Assembly (NCBI RefSeq): GCF_009727055.1
Contig: NC_052356.1
Coordinates: 5,697,842 to 5,761,841, forward strand
Source of the DNA: Benincasa hispida
Lineage: Eukaryota; Streptophyta; Magnoliopsida; Cucurbitales; Cucurbitaceae
DNA length: 64,000 nt
Direction: 5' to 3'
Part shown: in pieces, positions 10,149 to 20,685 of the stretch
Numbering within the stretch: the stretch's first letter is position 1
How the letters are laid out: every line of letters starts with the position of its first letter
The notes under the pieces: generated by a model
What the model saw: only the letters and a program-made list of their open reading frames with translations
The model's database searches: none
What the model was told of the DNA's origin: nothing
Program-made: the position numbers and the translations under genes

Positions 10149-11361
10149 CTCCTCCACATCACTGCTCCTTCGTTCAGAGTAAATACTGACCCCAAAGTTG
10201 ATTTCCTCGAATCAATATCGGTCTGAAAGTCAGAATCAGTGTATTCAGTAAGGATCAGATCCTTAGAACCATATACGAGCATATAATCTCTCGTTCTCCG
10301 GAATGTTTTTAATAGTAGTCCAATGGTCATGACCAGGATTGGACTGAAATCTGCTGACAATTTCTGCGACATAGCATATATCGGGATGAGTACACAACAT
10401 TGCATACATTAAACTCCCAACTGCAAATGTATATGGAAAAAGATTCATCTCCTCAACTTCTTGAGGTGTCTTAGGACTCTGTTCCTCAGAAGGTGAATTC
10501 CATGCCTGAAAGGTAAAGATCCTTTCTTGGAATTTTGCATTTTATACCTAGACAACATCTTGTCTATAAAAGATGCTTGAGATAATGCCAATGTTCTGTT
10601 CTTGCAATTCCGAACTATTTGGATTCTAAGTACATACTATTCTTCTCCCAAATCTTTCATTTGAAATTGTGTAGCCAACCATCTCTTCACGTCAGCTAGA
10701 TATTCTACCTCATTCCCAATGAATAGAATATCAACATCAGAAAAGCAACAATTTTGTTGACAATCTTCTTGTATACACAGGGTTCGTCAACATTTTGTTC
10801 AAAGCCATAAGATTTGATCGCAGCGTCAAATCTCATATTCCAGGATCTAGAAGCTTGTTTTAATCCATAAATGGATCGATTAAGCTTGCAAACTTTTTGC
10901 TCTTAACCCTGCTATATAAACCCTTCTGGTTGAGACATATAGATACTCTCTTCAAGATAGCCATTTAGAAAAGCTGTCTTGAGATCCATTTGCCATATTT
11001 CATAATCATAAAATGTGGCTATGGATAAGAATATTCTAATAGACTTTATCATGGAATCTAAAGGTTTCTTCAAAATCTAACTCCTCTCTTTGGGTAAACC
11101 CTTTTGCCATAAGTCTAGCTTTGTAGGTCTATACCTTACCAGCTTGGTCTCGTTTTCTCTTGTAGATCCATTTGCAACCGATGGATTTTACCCCTTCAGG
11201 TTGATCTACAAGATCCTAGATAGAATTGAAATATATAGATTCCATTTCAAGGTCCATGACTTTAATCCATTGTTCTTTGTCCACATTGTTCATTGCTTGA
11301 TAAAAAGACAATAGATCCTCTAAACCATCATTTGGTATGATGACTTGAGTTTCAGTTAAAC
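10149..11361 (-). pseudogene. Element E reverse transcriptase and start of RNase H
   Basis: This is the copia RT/RNase H region. The C-terminal blocks are clear: AVGSLMYAMLCTHPDICYV, VSRFQSNPGHDHW and DYMLVYGSKDLILT, then the RNase H start YTDSDFQTD and SVFTLNEGAVMWRS. The domain is cut there by element A. The catalytic region (plus strand around 10715-10745) is out of frame and reads as a damaged form of YVDD. N-terminal RT sequence (GYKWIYK-like and VAKG-type blocks, around 11100-11200) survives only in pieces. No reading frame longer than about 100 codons remains, so it is certainly inactive. Confidence 0.8.
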
Positions 11362-12290
11362 TCATGTGTCGGCAGGCTGTTGCACAACCCTCCCACTACG
11401 ACGAGGCGTTCTCAACTCTTGAGAAGGATGTGGAGTATCAGTTTCATCAATAACTCTTGTTGATGGACCTGCTCTATTAACAACTCTTGTTGATACTTTT
11501 GTCGTTTCTCTGGACATTTCTTCTATTACTAGGTTACTGCTAGGTTGATGATTCTTTACATAGTCTTCCTCAAGGAAAATTTCATTTGTCGACACAAATA
11601 CCTTATCTTCCCGATGATCATAAAAGAGACCACCTTTTGTTTCTTTTGGGTAGCCTACAAATAGGCATACTTTTGAACGGTGTTCTAATTTTTTAGGATT
11701 TTGACCAACACATGTGCCGGACAACCCCAAATTTTGAAGTGATATAAATTTCCTTTACGTCCTATCCAGAGCTTATAAGGTGTTTTAGAAACACTTTTCG
11801 AGGGAACCATGTTCAAAATATACACTGCAATCCCAACTGCGTGTCCCCAAAAAGAATTTGGTAACTGAGCGTAACTCATCATGAAACGAACCATGTCCAA
11901 CAAGGTTCTGTTTCTCCTCTCTGTCACACCGTTTTGCTAAGGTGTGCCAGGGGCTGTGAGTTGAGACTAAATTCCATGTTCTATCAAATAGTTATGGAAT
12001 TCTATGTCCATATACTCACCACCTCGATTCGATCGAAGTGTTTTAATCTTTTTACCTAATTAGTTCTCAACCTCAGGCTTATACTCTTTGAACTTTTAAG
12101 AAGTTTTCGACTTTTGGTGCATTAGGTAAACATGCCCATACCTTGAATAATCATCTATAAAACTGATGAAATATTCATACCTTCCTCTTGCTCCAACATT
12201 TAGAGGCCCACAAAGGTTTAAGTGAATTAGCTCTAGGGATTCTTTGACTCTAAAACCTTTTCCAGAAAATGATCTTTTTTTCATTTTACC
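11362..12290 (-). pseudogene. Element E integrase core and linker to RT
   Basis: This is the copia integrase catalytic core plus the following linker. Recognisable blocks run from 12284: the first catalytic position in IHLNLCGPLNV (Asn where Asp is expected), GRYEYFISFIDDYSRYGHVYLM, the second in TLRSNRGGEYMD (again Asn for Asp), and the Glu in NGVTERRNRTLLDMV. Next come SFWGHAVGIAVYILN and a WGCPAHV block, then the linker with LFVGYPKETKGGLFYD and the start of RT at ELRTPRRSGRVV. Several stops and one frame change split it (12284-12096, 11927-11685, 11730-11362). Both Asp to Asn changes are single G to A transitions. Confidence 0.85.
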
Positions 12291-13061
12291 CTAAAGACAA
12301 GACTTACATGGTGGTAATGAACTATCTTCCAACTTATTTAGAAGATCATTCTTAACCAATCTCTCAATCCTGTTCAGATTTATATGATCCAGTCTCAAGT
12401 GCCAAAGATAGGCATTTGGAGAAATCTTCCTTTTCTTATGAGTCCCAGTAGTTTTAAACATCTCTATGTTCAACACAGCTTTGATTTTAGTTGGTTTTAA
12501 CATGTACAAGTTATTTTCTAATTTTGCAGAGCAAATCTGTTTATTTCCCATATTGATGAACACTTCACCATTTTCGAAATAAACATTATAATTTTGTTCT
12601 AGCAAACAAGAGACAGATATTAGATTCCTTTTCATATGAGGAATACAATATACATTTTTAAAATAAATGTACTTATCTCCTATAAATAACTTCATATCTC
12701 TCACTGCTTTGGCTGAAACAATCTCCCCGGTCCCTACCTTAAAAATTGGTTCACCTTCTGTCAACTATCTCTAGGAACTTGTTTCTTGTGAGATAGTACA
12801 TACATGATTAACGACACCTGAATCAATTATCCAGATTTTATCGTTTTCTACTAGATATGCTTCGATAACAAGTAAATCATATTTATCTTGTTGTTCGAAT
12901 TTTACATTCTCATCTACATAATTCATAATTTCAGATGAGTTGGGAGATAGAGGACAATCCTCTATTAGAACTCTTTTGGTGTAACCAACCGCTATTAATT
13001 TGTTTGTTGATTTGATTTTACTGTTATGTACATCAGAAGAGAGTATTATAGAAGAATTCAA
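12291..13061 (-). pseudogene. Element E protease and integrase zinc domain
   Basis: 13061-12771 ends with the copia protease active site WIIDSGVVNHVC, where the usual DSGATNHVC has Val-Val in place of Ala-Thr. The next open stretch (12764-12291) carries protease C-terminal sequence (YCIPHMKRNLISVSCLLEQ) and the integrase HHCC finger: WHLRLDHINLNRIERL supplies the His pair and CKSC the Cys pair. The two stretches are separated by a stop. I see no gag capsid domain and no CCHC zinc knuckle upstream of protease. Confidence 0.82.
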
Positions 13062-14480
13062 TATGCTGATTCAAACAAATTCTTATTAGCAAATTGTAAC
13101 TAAATCCAAAATCAAGTTTTAGCAAAAAATAATAATGTACCCATAACCATTATTTATTTGCAACGATATTTTAGTGAGTCAGAATATGTGCTACCGAGGG
13201 GCAGTCATATACTCCTTCGCTAAAACAAACAATTTTAACTAATAACTCTTATTCCTTTAGTCGTTTAGTTATTGTTTTTGGTCAAGATCTTTACTAACAA
13301 CTTAGTAATTCTTGTAAGTGTGACTCGCCATTTTCAGATCCTATAGGACGGTATGAATTTGCCTCCGAAATAGAAGACAACATCCAAGACGGAACCATAA
13401 GGCCATATTCATTTTACTGAAGCCTATGTTGTTCCGAATCCTATGTTACAACCCTCCGAGGGGATAGCTGTCACTAAACGACTATCAGCAGGTGCAACAT
13501 AGGAATCTCACGGTTCAGACCAATGGAGAAGACCGTAGGATATATTGACACATATCCTTCACCCACTTACTATGAACTACTTCCTCCATTTACCTTGATA
13601 TTGACTCATACAAAACACTTTCCGAATGGAGGCCACTTCTAGGGTGACACGAAGCGTCATATGAATCTCATGGTGTAAACTATGTGGAGATATGATAGTT
13701 GAAATCTATATATCGAATAATAGATTTATGTTTGAACAAATTCCTCTTATTCACCAAAATCTAGATTTAAGCTAAAAAAAATACTTTCCGAATGGAGGTC
13801 ACTTCTAGGGTGACACGAAGTACCGCTTAATTATGGATTGTGAACTCTTAGAGACGCGAGAGCTAAAAATAACATATCATATAAGTTATTAATCTCCCTT
13901 TGAAGTTTTCTAATAACTCTATCATATAGAAGTTATTAAACTGCCATTGAAGTGTTCTATTTGGGTAGATTTATACTTAGGTTCTTTTCGGTTAATAAAA
14001 CAACCCTAAGTCTATGTGGTTTATCCAAGTATAACTCTTATATTTGGATTTTAACCTATGATGTCTAGGTGATAAACCATTTTATTACCTCACATCACGT
14101 GTATGCTCATAAAACCGGTTACCAACGCTTAATAATTTGGCCATAATCCCTAGGTAGGAGGTGTTCTGTAAACCGTCATCTTAAGTACCCACAACCTTAG
14201 ACAGGATTATATACCGGTTGAGTTTGTAACTTAGATTTTATAAGTTTTAACAATTAAAACAGGTGGTCAACTACGTGAGCATGCAGCTGTTGATTATGGA
14301 TTTAAATGTCTAACCCAATTTTATAACAATTTATAAAACTTTAGACATGCTATTCATCCATAACATACATGAGGCATTCAACATTTAATATAACATTTAT
14401 ACTAAATACAAGAAACCCTAACATGCATACTATATATTATAACAATTATAACATACTTTCAATGCATGTAACTGTAGGAT
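13062..14480 (-). other. Leader of element E, non-coding, repeat-structured
   Basis: This is the leader between LTR and protease, where gag should be; no gag frame is visible. It contains directly repeated blocks: a 39-bp block with the words TCCGAATGGAGG and TAGGGTGACACGAAG at 13618 and 13784, and GAATCTCAYGG at 13504 and 13666. Near the LTR it has three TATAAN-TGTTATA-type dyads (about 14325, 14395, 14447). The same two repeat types occur in the leaders of F and H. A decayed primer site may lie at 14466-14480. Confidence 0.6.
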
Positions 14481-16342
14481 TGTATCAACAGCAGCGAAAG
14501 CACAAGGATCATCTAAGCACTCAAATTCACTAATTTTGGCAAAATATAAAGCATGCTTTTGCAGAAACAAGTGAGTTTCAAGACATACTTCTTGTAGACC
14601 TTCTTCAAAGCTCCTTCACCAGCTGCTATCTTCTCCAAATCTTGTTGTAGACCACCTCAAGATCTTCCTCACTATTCTCTTGGTGCTCTAGATTGAGTTG
14701 TGGGACTCAAAACAAGCTTGAATCAAGGGTAGAAGGAGAAATGATCACTGCAGAAAATTAGCTGAAGAACTCTTTCTTCAAACCAAATTTTCTCTTAAAT
14801 CTCTATAGATTGCATGCCTGATTTTCACTCTAATCTTTTCATTATATTGCAGATCAATATGTAAAGAAAAGAGTTGCATGAGTTGCAGCTCATGCTTGGA
14901 GAAGACAAGGCAATGATAATGCCATTTTAGTGAGCTACTTGGTAATGGATAATGGAAAAACCTTTTTTTTTTTTCATTTTGTGTGTTTTTGGTTTTTACT
15001 TTTCCAATTTTATCTAAAAATCAAAATTTGATTTTATAAAATCTATTTTCATTTTAAAAAATAAAAAATAAATTAATTTCATAAATTAATTATTAAATAA
15101 AGCTTAATTAATTTAATATCAAATATTAAATTAATTTTAACACATATCCATTTTTATATATTTAAATCATATTTAAATATATATATTCTCCTATTTAGTT
15201 TAATTCTAAAATTAAACATATAATTATATCTCATATAATTAATAATTCCCTTAATTCTAATTTGAACGTTTCAAATTAATTTATCACGCTATTCTAGAGC
15301 TAGTTCATTACGAGCTAGTAGGAGGACCTCGCGGACCTACAGATCATGGGCTCCAACGATCCAAGATTAATTGGCTAAACTCATTAAACCAAATTAATCT
15401 CCATTCGTTAACTAATGGGTCACTCCACTAAAGCCCATAGTTGCACTCCTCTCACTGTAGATATATTATGTCCACATGATTTAACCATAATCAGCAAATC
15501 GACCCTTCACAGGTTGTTCGTAATAACGGCTGGGTCAAATATCTATTTTACTCCCGAGATTACGTTTTATTCCTCAAGTCCCTACTGATCCTCTAATGAA
15601 CAACTGGTTTGTTATCCAATCACTAAACTAAACTTTCTCAGCCCAGTGAGAGGGTGAGGCCCCTTGTTCAAGACCTGGATTCAGTACTTGAGAGAACAAC
15701 CTTTCTCCTATCCCTAAATTAGGTAGGCGTGAACTCCGTCTTGCACCCTATGTCCCCAACTATCTATATGGTCTTACCCCTGAAATGGGAGTCTTATTAA
15801 ACTGGTGCTGTTGAGCCAACCCTCATCTATGAAAATCTAAGAGCAATTCCAAATAAACAGAAGTTCATAGTTAGCTCAAGATTAAGATCGGGTTATCTAG
15901 GTCATCTAGGTGAAATATCAGTCTTAAACAGTAAACAACGTTATAAAGTAAGAGTGACTTATTTCTTGGTCCTGATCTTATGCAAACTCATTGCATAGGA
16001 CGCCCCTACTCCTCATGTCATAACATGTACGAATTAGAATCACTTTGTATGTAGCACTTTATAACTCTTTGTAACAACTACAGAGTAGGCCGCATCCAAT
16101 GATGTTACCAGAATAAGGTACCCAACCTCATTCATGTACCATAGATCATTTTGACTATTTACTCGAACCCGATCTACTCTTATGTCTCCACATAAAGTTC
16201 AAGTACTCATACAATAGACATGTGTCTTAGTTTATTGGATTTAGACTTTCATACAATTTATGAAATCAATAACAAGTATATTGATTATAGAAGATGTTTA
16301 TTATTTTACAAACTGCGAGTTTTTAGGACATAAAACCCAATA
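14481..16342 (-). repeat. 5' LTR of element E
   Basis: On the minus strand it begins TATTGGGTTTTATGTCC (TG mutated to TA) at 16342 and ends TTGATACA at about 14481, roughly 1860 bp. It shares words with B's LTR: GGACATAAAA, the block around GATCCTCTAATGAACAA, and GGTTGTTCGTAAT. The partner LTR is outside the window. Confidence 0.75.
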
Positions 16343-16369
16343 AATAATAGCTCTTTTTGAGAGCTATCA
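16343..16369 (-). repeat. Element I: 27-bp terminus of a C/G-family gypsy LTR
   Basis: The minus strand starts TGATAGCTCTCAAAAAGAGC and matches the first 27 bases of G's LTR (20686 onward) at 26 of 27 positions. It is bounded by copia E on the left and copia F leader on the right. The simplest reading is that a C/G-family LTR entered F's leader at 16369/16370 and E later entered that LTR 27 bp from its end. Confidence 0.7.
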
Positions 16370-16789
16370 GTCGTGATGCAAGGACACGACCTCACGACAC
16401 ATCGAGATGGAGAAGACACGCGGTCCAGCTCCGATTCGTGTGTGGTTCGTGGTTTACTGGTCTGATTTGGTTCGTGGGTTTTCTGGTTTGGGTGGTTTGG
16501 GTTCTTCTAGACCAGTTCGTGGCCGGTTCAAGCAATACGTGCTCAGATTCGAGTGGTTCAAGGCCCGGTTCACCTATTTTGAACCAGATGACTATTTATT
16601 ATTATAATAGTTAGTTTTTGATTAATTAAGTTGATATAAATTTTATATTAATTTAACTAATGGCTTTAGGAGTCCAATCCCAGTCCATAATTGCTGTTTA
16701 AATTATACATATGATGTATGGTTTAATTATTTTATTATGTCATGATGTATGTCATATAGTAAAATCCCACCATAGGTTATGCATCATTC
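16370..16789 (+). other. Element F leader, first part
   Basis: This is a G/C-richer patch (16380-16600) with repeated GGTTC/GGTTTGG words, similar to the CCGGTTC-rich part of B's leader (40225-40350, opposite strand). AT-rich sequence follows. Short reading frames here have no recognisable protein. Confidence 0.5.
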
Positions 16790-17150
16790 ATGCATCATCT
16801 ATATTATAAATGCTATAATATATAGTTGCATGATTTAATCTTATAACATGCTCATGCATCATATAATATAAATGTTATATTATATGCTTACATGCTTTAA
16901 TAATATAGCGATGCATCATTTATATTGTAAGTGTTATAATATATAGTTTTATGTATGTATGGATGGATGTTATCAATTATTTCATTGCCTTCTTATATAA
17001 GTGTTATATATGGTCTGTAATGAAATGAGAATTGCATGATACAAGAAATTACTTTAGATAATTTTATAAATGTTATAATTTTATAAAGTAAGTCATTCGA
17101 TGCAACGATTTTAATTTGTTTCATTTATTTTGTAAGAGTTATAACTAAAT
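16790..17150 (+). repeat. Dyad array in copia leader (element F), ~65-bp period
   Basis: Six imperfect dyads of the form TATAARYGTTATA are centred near 16811, 16873, 16932, 17002, 17070 and 17136 (spacing 62, 59, 70, 68, 66). The first three are preceded a few bases upstream by an ATGCATCAT word. The same arrangement is in H (58974-59290), and shorter versions are in B and E. Confidence 0.8.
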
Positions 17151-17689
17151 GAAATTAGGAATTAAAATCAATAATTCAGAATTGCATGATAATTTAGGTA
17201 AAATCATTTTTTAAAATAGTTTTAAAATATGATTCACATAGACCTAAGATCACAAAATTCTAATGAGATTAGAAATTAGTTTAATCTTTTTATTCAGTTT
17301 AATAGGATTCAATTGATTTTAATAAAAGATTAAATTTGTAGCAAACATATCTATAAGGGACCTTTTGTCTAAGGCTAGTTCTGTCTAAGCTGGGGTATTT
17401 AAGTTGATGGAAATGGAATACCTCTACCTGGAAATTGACTTGGAAAGGTGAATTAGATAGATTTTCTACGAGCATACAATTGTTGATTTAGGTTTGTTAA
17501 ATTGTTTAACGAACATTAATCAAAATTCACTATCCAAAGTAAGTGTTACTTTTGGGCAAACTTAAACAATCACTTAGTAAAAATAATTATTCGTATTTTT
17601 TCCAAGTTAATTAAACCCTAGGTTATTAAAATACTCAGTGGGAAGAAAAAGATGTATATGATATGTCAATTTTTCCATCACGTTTCTCC

Positions 17690-17960
17690 TTTAATGTCCA
17701 CACCGTGAGACCCATGCTTGGCCTTGAGGCGCCCTGGGAGCATCCCCCTTCAGATGGTGTTTGCATGAGTCAATATCAAGGTGAATGAGAGAGTTTTTAT
17801 AGTAAGTGGGAGAGGGATGTGTGTCAACATGTCCTACGATCTCCTTGATTGATTTGTACCGTGAGATCTTCTTGCACGACCTCAAGGCGCCCTAGGAGCA
17901 TCCCTCTTTGGATGATTTGTGCAAGGTCAATATCAACCCGAACTCCATAAATGAATAGGA
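17690..17960 (+). repeat. ~155-bp direct repeat in copia leader (element F)
   Basis: Two copies start at about 17700 and 17855. Shared words are ACCGTGAGA, AGGCGCCCT, GGAGCATCCC, TGGATG/AGATGG and GTCAATATCAA. The corresponding pair in H starts at about 59852 and 60007. The remainder of the leader up to 18296 shows no gene. Confidence 0.75.
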
Positions 17961-18296
17961 TCGGTTTAGTTTTTGACCCAATCAATTTTTCCCTTCAGTT
18001 GGCTCATTGGGGCAGAACTCTAGGGTCTAAAATAAAGGGTCACACTTACGAGAAATTATTAAGCGAGTTAATGATTTCTTGACCAAATAATTTATGACTG
18101 ATTGTTATAGGAATAATAGTTATTCTAATGTAATAATTGGTTGAAAGTTTCTTAGTTCAGTGAAGGAACAACTGACTATACTTCAGTGCCTTTTGTCGTA
18201 AATCACTGAAGCATCATTGCAAAATTAGATGTCAAATGGGGTTCATTTAATTTTTGTTAAAATTGTTTGAATGTTTTAAAGTTATGCTAAAATCTA

Positions 18297-18923
18297 ATGA
18301 AGATCAATTCAGCAAAAATATCAAATTGTAATTTTCTATTAGTTGCCTTTAATAATTTGATTGTTTTTAATTATACGACGTGGAAAGATTCAATTAAAAC
18401 CTTTTTCGTGGTTAACGACCTCAACATTTTCATGACTGCGGATTGTCCTGAAGTCCCGACCCCTGATGCAACACGAAATGTTCGTGATGTATACGAGATG
18501 TGGATAAAGGCTAATACTAAGGCCCGAGTTCACATTTTGGCAAGCATACCTGATGCATTAGCCAAAAGATTTGAGAGCATGGTCACTGCACATCAGATCA
18601 TGCAATCAATGCAAGAATTGTTTGAACGAAAGTTCTCACAATTCAAGCAAAATAGGGTTGATGACAATAAAACCAGTAATGTCAACTCCCTAGATAAACT
18701 CCAGTCCATATTGAATGTCAAGGGACAAATCGAGAAAGCAATTGTTGCTAAATCTAATGAAGTTAATCAACGAGGATCGTCTTCTAAGATAAAACTTGGA
18801 GTTTATGATATGAGTTGTGGAGTTGATCTCATTACTCTCCAGAAAAGGAAGAACACCGAAGAAAATAAATATGATTTATTTGTCTTGGAGTCATGCTTAG
18901 TAGAGAATGATGATTATGCCTAG
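18297..18923 (+). pseudogene. Element F gag
   Basis: This is copia Gag, the particle-forming protein. The open frame (208 codons) shows the capsid-like start YTTWKDSIKTFFVVNDLNIF, CPEVPTPDATRNVRDVYEMW, KARVHILASIPDALAKRFES and IMQSMQELFERKFSQF. The usual nucleocapsid zinc knuckle (CX2CX4HX4C) is missing. In its place the protein runs through DLITLQKRKNTEENKYDLF straight to the protease leader SCLVENDD. H shows the same replacement. The frame ends at a TAG in place of the Trp codon before IVDSGATNH, so Gag and Pol were once one frame. The first ATG (18297) may not be the true start, because the preceding region is not clearly 5' UTR or coding. Confidence 0.8.
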
Positions 18924-19488
18924 ATAGTTGATTCAGGAGCTACTAATCACGTATGTTCTTCTTATCAAGGATTTAATTCCTAGAGACAATTGGTAGTTGG
19001 AGAGATGACACCCAGAGTTGGTATTGGTGAGGTAATTTCAACTGTTGCTATAGGTAGACTTAAGTTATTTTTGGACAAGAAATGATATATGTTATTGGAT
19101 GACGTATATGTAGTACCTCATATCAAGAGGAACTTAATTTCGGTTTCTTGTCTAATTGAACAAAAGTATTCCTTATCCTTGTTTGAAAATAAAGTGTTTA
19201 TTTTTAAGAATGGAATGGAACTAGGCTTTGGTTCAATGGAAAATAACTTATATGTAGTAAGGCCGTCAATTACAAAAGCCATCCTAAATGCTGAAATGTT
19301 CAAAACGACAACAGTTGTTAAAAGATCGAGAGTTTATCCTAAAGAAAATGTCCATCTTTGGCATCTAAGGTTAAGTCACATTAATCTCAATATGATTGAG
19401 AGATTGGTGAAAAGTGGACTTCTAAATGGTTTAGAAGAAAACTCTTTACCTGTATGTGAGTCATGCCTTGAGAAATGACAAAACGACC
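18924..19488 (+). pseudogene. Element F protease and integrase zinc domain
   Basis: The protease active site IVDSGATNHVCSS is intact just after the TAG at 18921. A second TAG at about 18980 and a TGA at about 19083 interrupt the protease. 19089-19478 is open and holds VVPHIKRNLISVSCLIEQ, a block around NGMELGFGSMENNLYVV, and the HHCC finger of integrase: HLWHLRLSHINLNMIERLV for the His pair and VCESCLEK for the Cys pair. The order gag, protease, integrase is typical copia. Confidence 0.85.
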
Positions 19489-20230
19489 TTTTACTAGAAA
19501 AGGGTATAAAGCCAAATAGACCTCGAAGCTTATACATTCAGACCTTTGTGGTCCGATGAATGTGTTTTGATGAATGTAAGAGCACGAGAAGGATATGAAT
19601 ATTTCATCTCTTTCATAGTTGATTATTCTAGATATGGGTATCTATACCTAATGCAACATAAGTCTGAAGCATTTGAAAAGTTCAAGGAGTACAAGACTGA
19701 GGTTGAAAACTTGTTAGGTAAAAAGATAAAAACACGATCTGATTGTGGTGAAGAGTATATGGACTTTAGATTCCAAAACTATATGATAGAACATGGAATT
19801 ACATCCCAACTCTCAGCCTTAAGTACACCTCAATAGAATGGTGTATCGGAAAGGAGAAACAGAACTCTATTGGACATGGTTTGGTCTATGATGAGCTATG
19901 CTCAAGTTCCTGACTCGTTTTGGAGATATGAAGTAGAGATTGTTGTTTATATCTTGAACAACGTTCCTTCAAAGAGTGTTTCTGAAACGCCTTTTGAGTT
20001 ATGAGAGGCCATAGAGGTAGTTACGCCACTTCAGAACTTGGGGATGTCCAGCCCATGTGCTAATGGAAAACCCCAAAAAGTTGGAACCTTGTTTAAAACT
20101 ATGCCTATTTGTAGGTTACCCTAAAGAAATGAGAGGTGAATACTTCTATGATCCAAGTTAAAATAAAGTGTTTGTATCGACAAATGCTACATTCTTGGAA
20201 GAAGACCACATGAGGGACCATAAACCACGA
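19489..20230 (+). pseudogene. Element F integrase core
   Basis: This is the integrase catalytic core. The first Asp lies in a SDLCGP motif (about 19540), but the following bases change frame. 19546-19836 carries GYEYFISFIVDYSRYGYLYLM and KTRSDCGEEYMD (Asp present; the usual DRGGEY is changed to DCGEEY). A TAG replaces the Gln codon at 19834, before the NGVSERRNR motif with the catalytic Glu. SFWRYEVEIVVYILN-like and WGCPAHV blocks follow up to about 20230, with a further frame change near 20000. Confidence 0.82.
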
Positions 20231-20685
20231 AATAAGATAGTTTTAAGTGAAATTTCTAATGGATCTATTGATACTTAAACAAAGGTTATTGAAGGGGCTA
20301 ATACATCAATAAGAGTTGTTGATGTTGGTTCATCTAGTCATTCACATCCATCTTAAGAGTTGAGATTGCCTCGACGTAGTGGAAGGGTTATGAACCCACC
20401 TGTATGTTACATGGGTTTAACAGAAGCCCAAGATATCATAGTTGAAGATGGTGTTGAGGATCCATTGTCTTATAAACAAGCAATGAAATTGTTGACAAGG
20501 ATGAATGGGTTAAAGCCATGAATCAAGAAATGGAGTCTATGTACTTTAAATCTGTTTGGGAGCTTGTAGATCAACTTGATGGGGTAAAATCTATAGGTTG
20601 TAAATAGATCTATAAGAGAAAAAAAGGTATAGATGGAAAGGTACAGACCTTTAAAGGTAGACTTGTGGCAAAGGGTTATACCCAA
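20231..20685 (+). pseudogene. Element F reverse transcriptase, N-terminal fragment
   Basis: The linker and RT start are recognisable: ELRLPRRSGRVMNPP, YMGLTEAQDI and VEDPLSYKQAM, then in shifted frames a WVKAMNQEMESMYF-like block and KGYTQ. The segment ends exactly where gypsy G's LTR begins (TGATAGCTC at 20686). The catalytic palm is therefore missing here and is not found elsewhere in the window. Confidence 0.8.

Larger units (their letters stand above)
10149..16342 (-). mobile_element. Element E: Ty1/copia retrotransposon, 5' part
   Basis: The minus strand reads LTR (14481-16342), long leader, protease, integrase, RT and part of RNase H. Integrase before RT is the copia order. E is cut by element A at 10148/10149, inside the RNase H domain just after a GAVMWRS motif. 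Its remaining 3' end must lie left of the window. Its right end lies 27 bp inside the terminus of a C/G-family gypsy LTR (16343-16369). The polyprotein resembles Tork/Angela-type plant copia elements; the lineage is inferred, not tested. Confidence 0.88.
16370..20685 (+). mobile_element. Element F: Ty1/copia retrotransposon, leader to start of RT
   Basis: The plus strand reads leader, gag, protease, integrase and the first part of RT in copia order. The left end is cut by remnant I and the right end by the LTR of gypsy G at 20685/20686, just after the RT block for VAKGYTQ. F's 5' LTR and the rest of pol are not in the window. It is closely related to H, with parallel leader, gag and integrase. 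F is the oldest layer visible in the left two-thirds of the window. Confidence 0.85.

Noticed and set aside
16357..16614. Two overlapping small reading frames
   Set aside because: They lie in copia leader and start inside the LTR relic; composition is biased and there is no recognisable domain.
16790..17150. CRISPR array
   Set aside because: The repeats are short, degenerate and AT-rich within a plant retrotransposon leader, with no spacer-like unique segments of fixed length and no cas genes.
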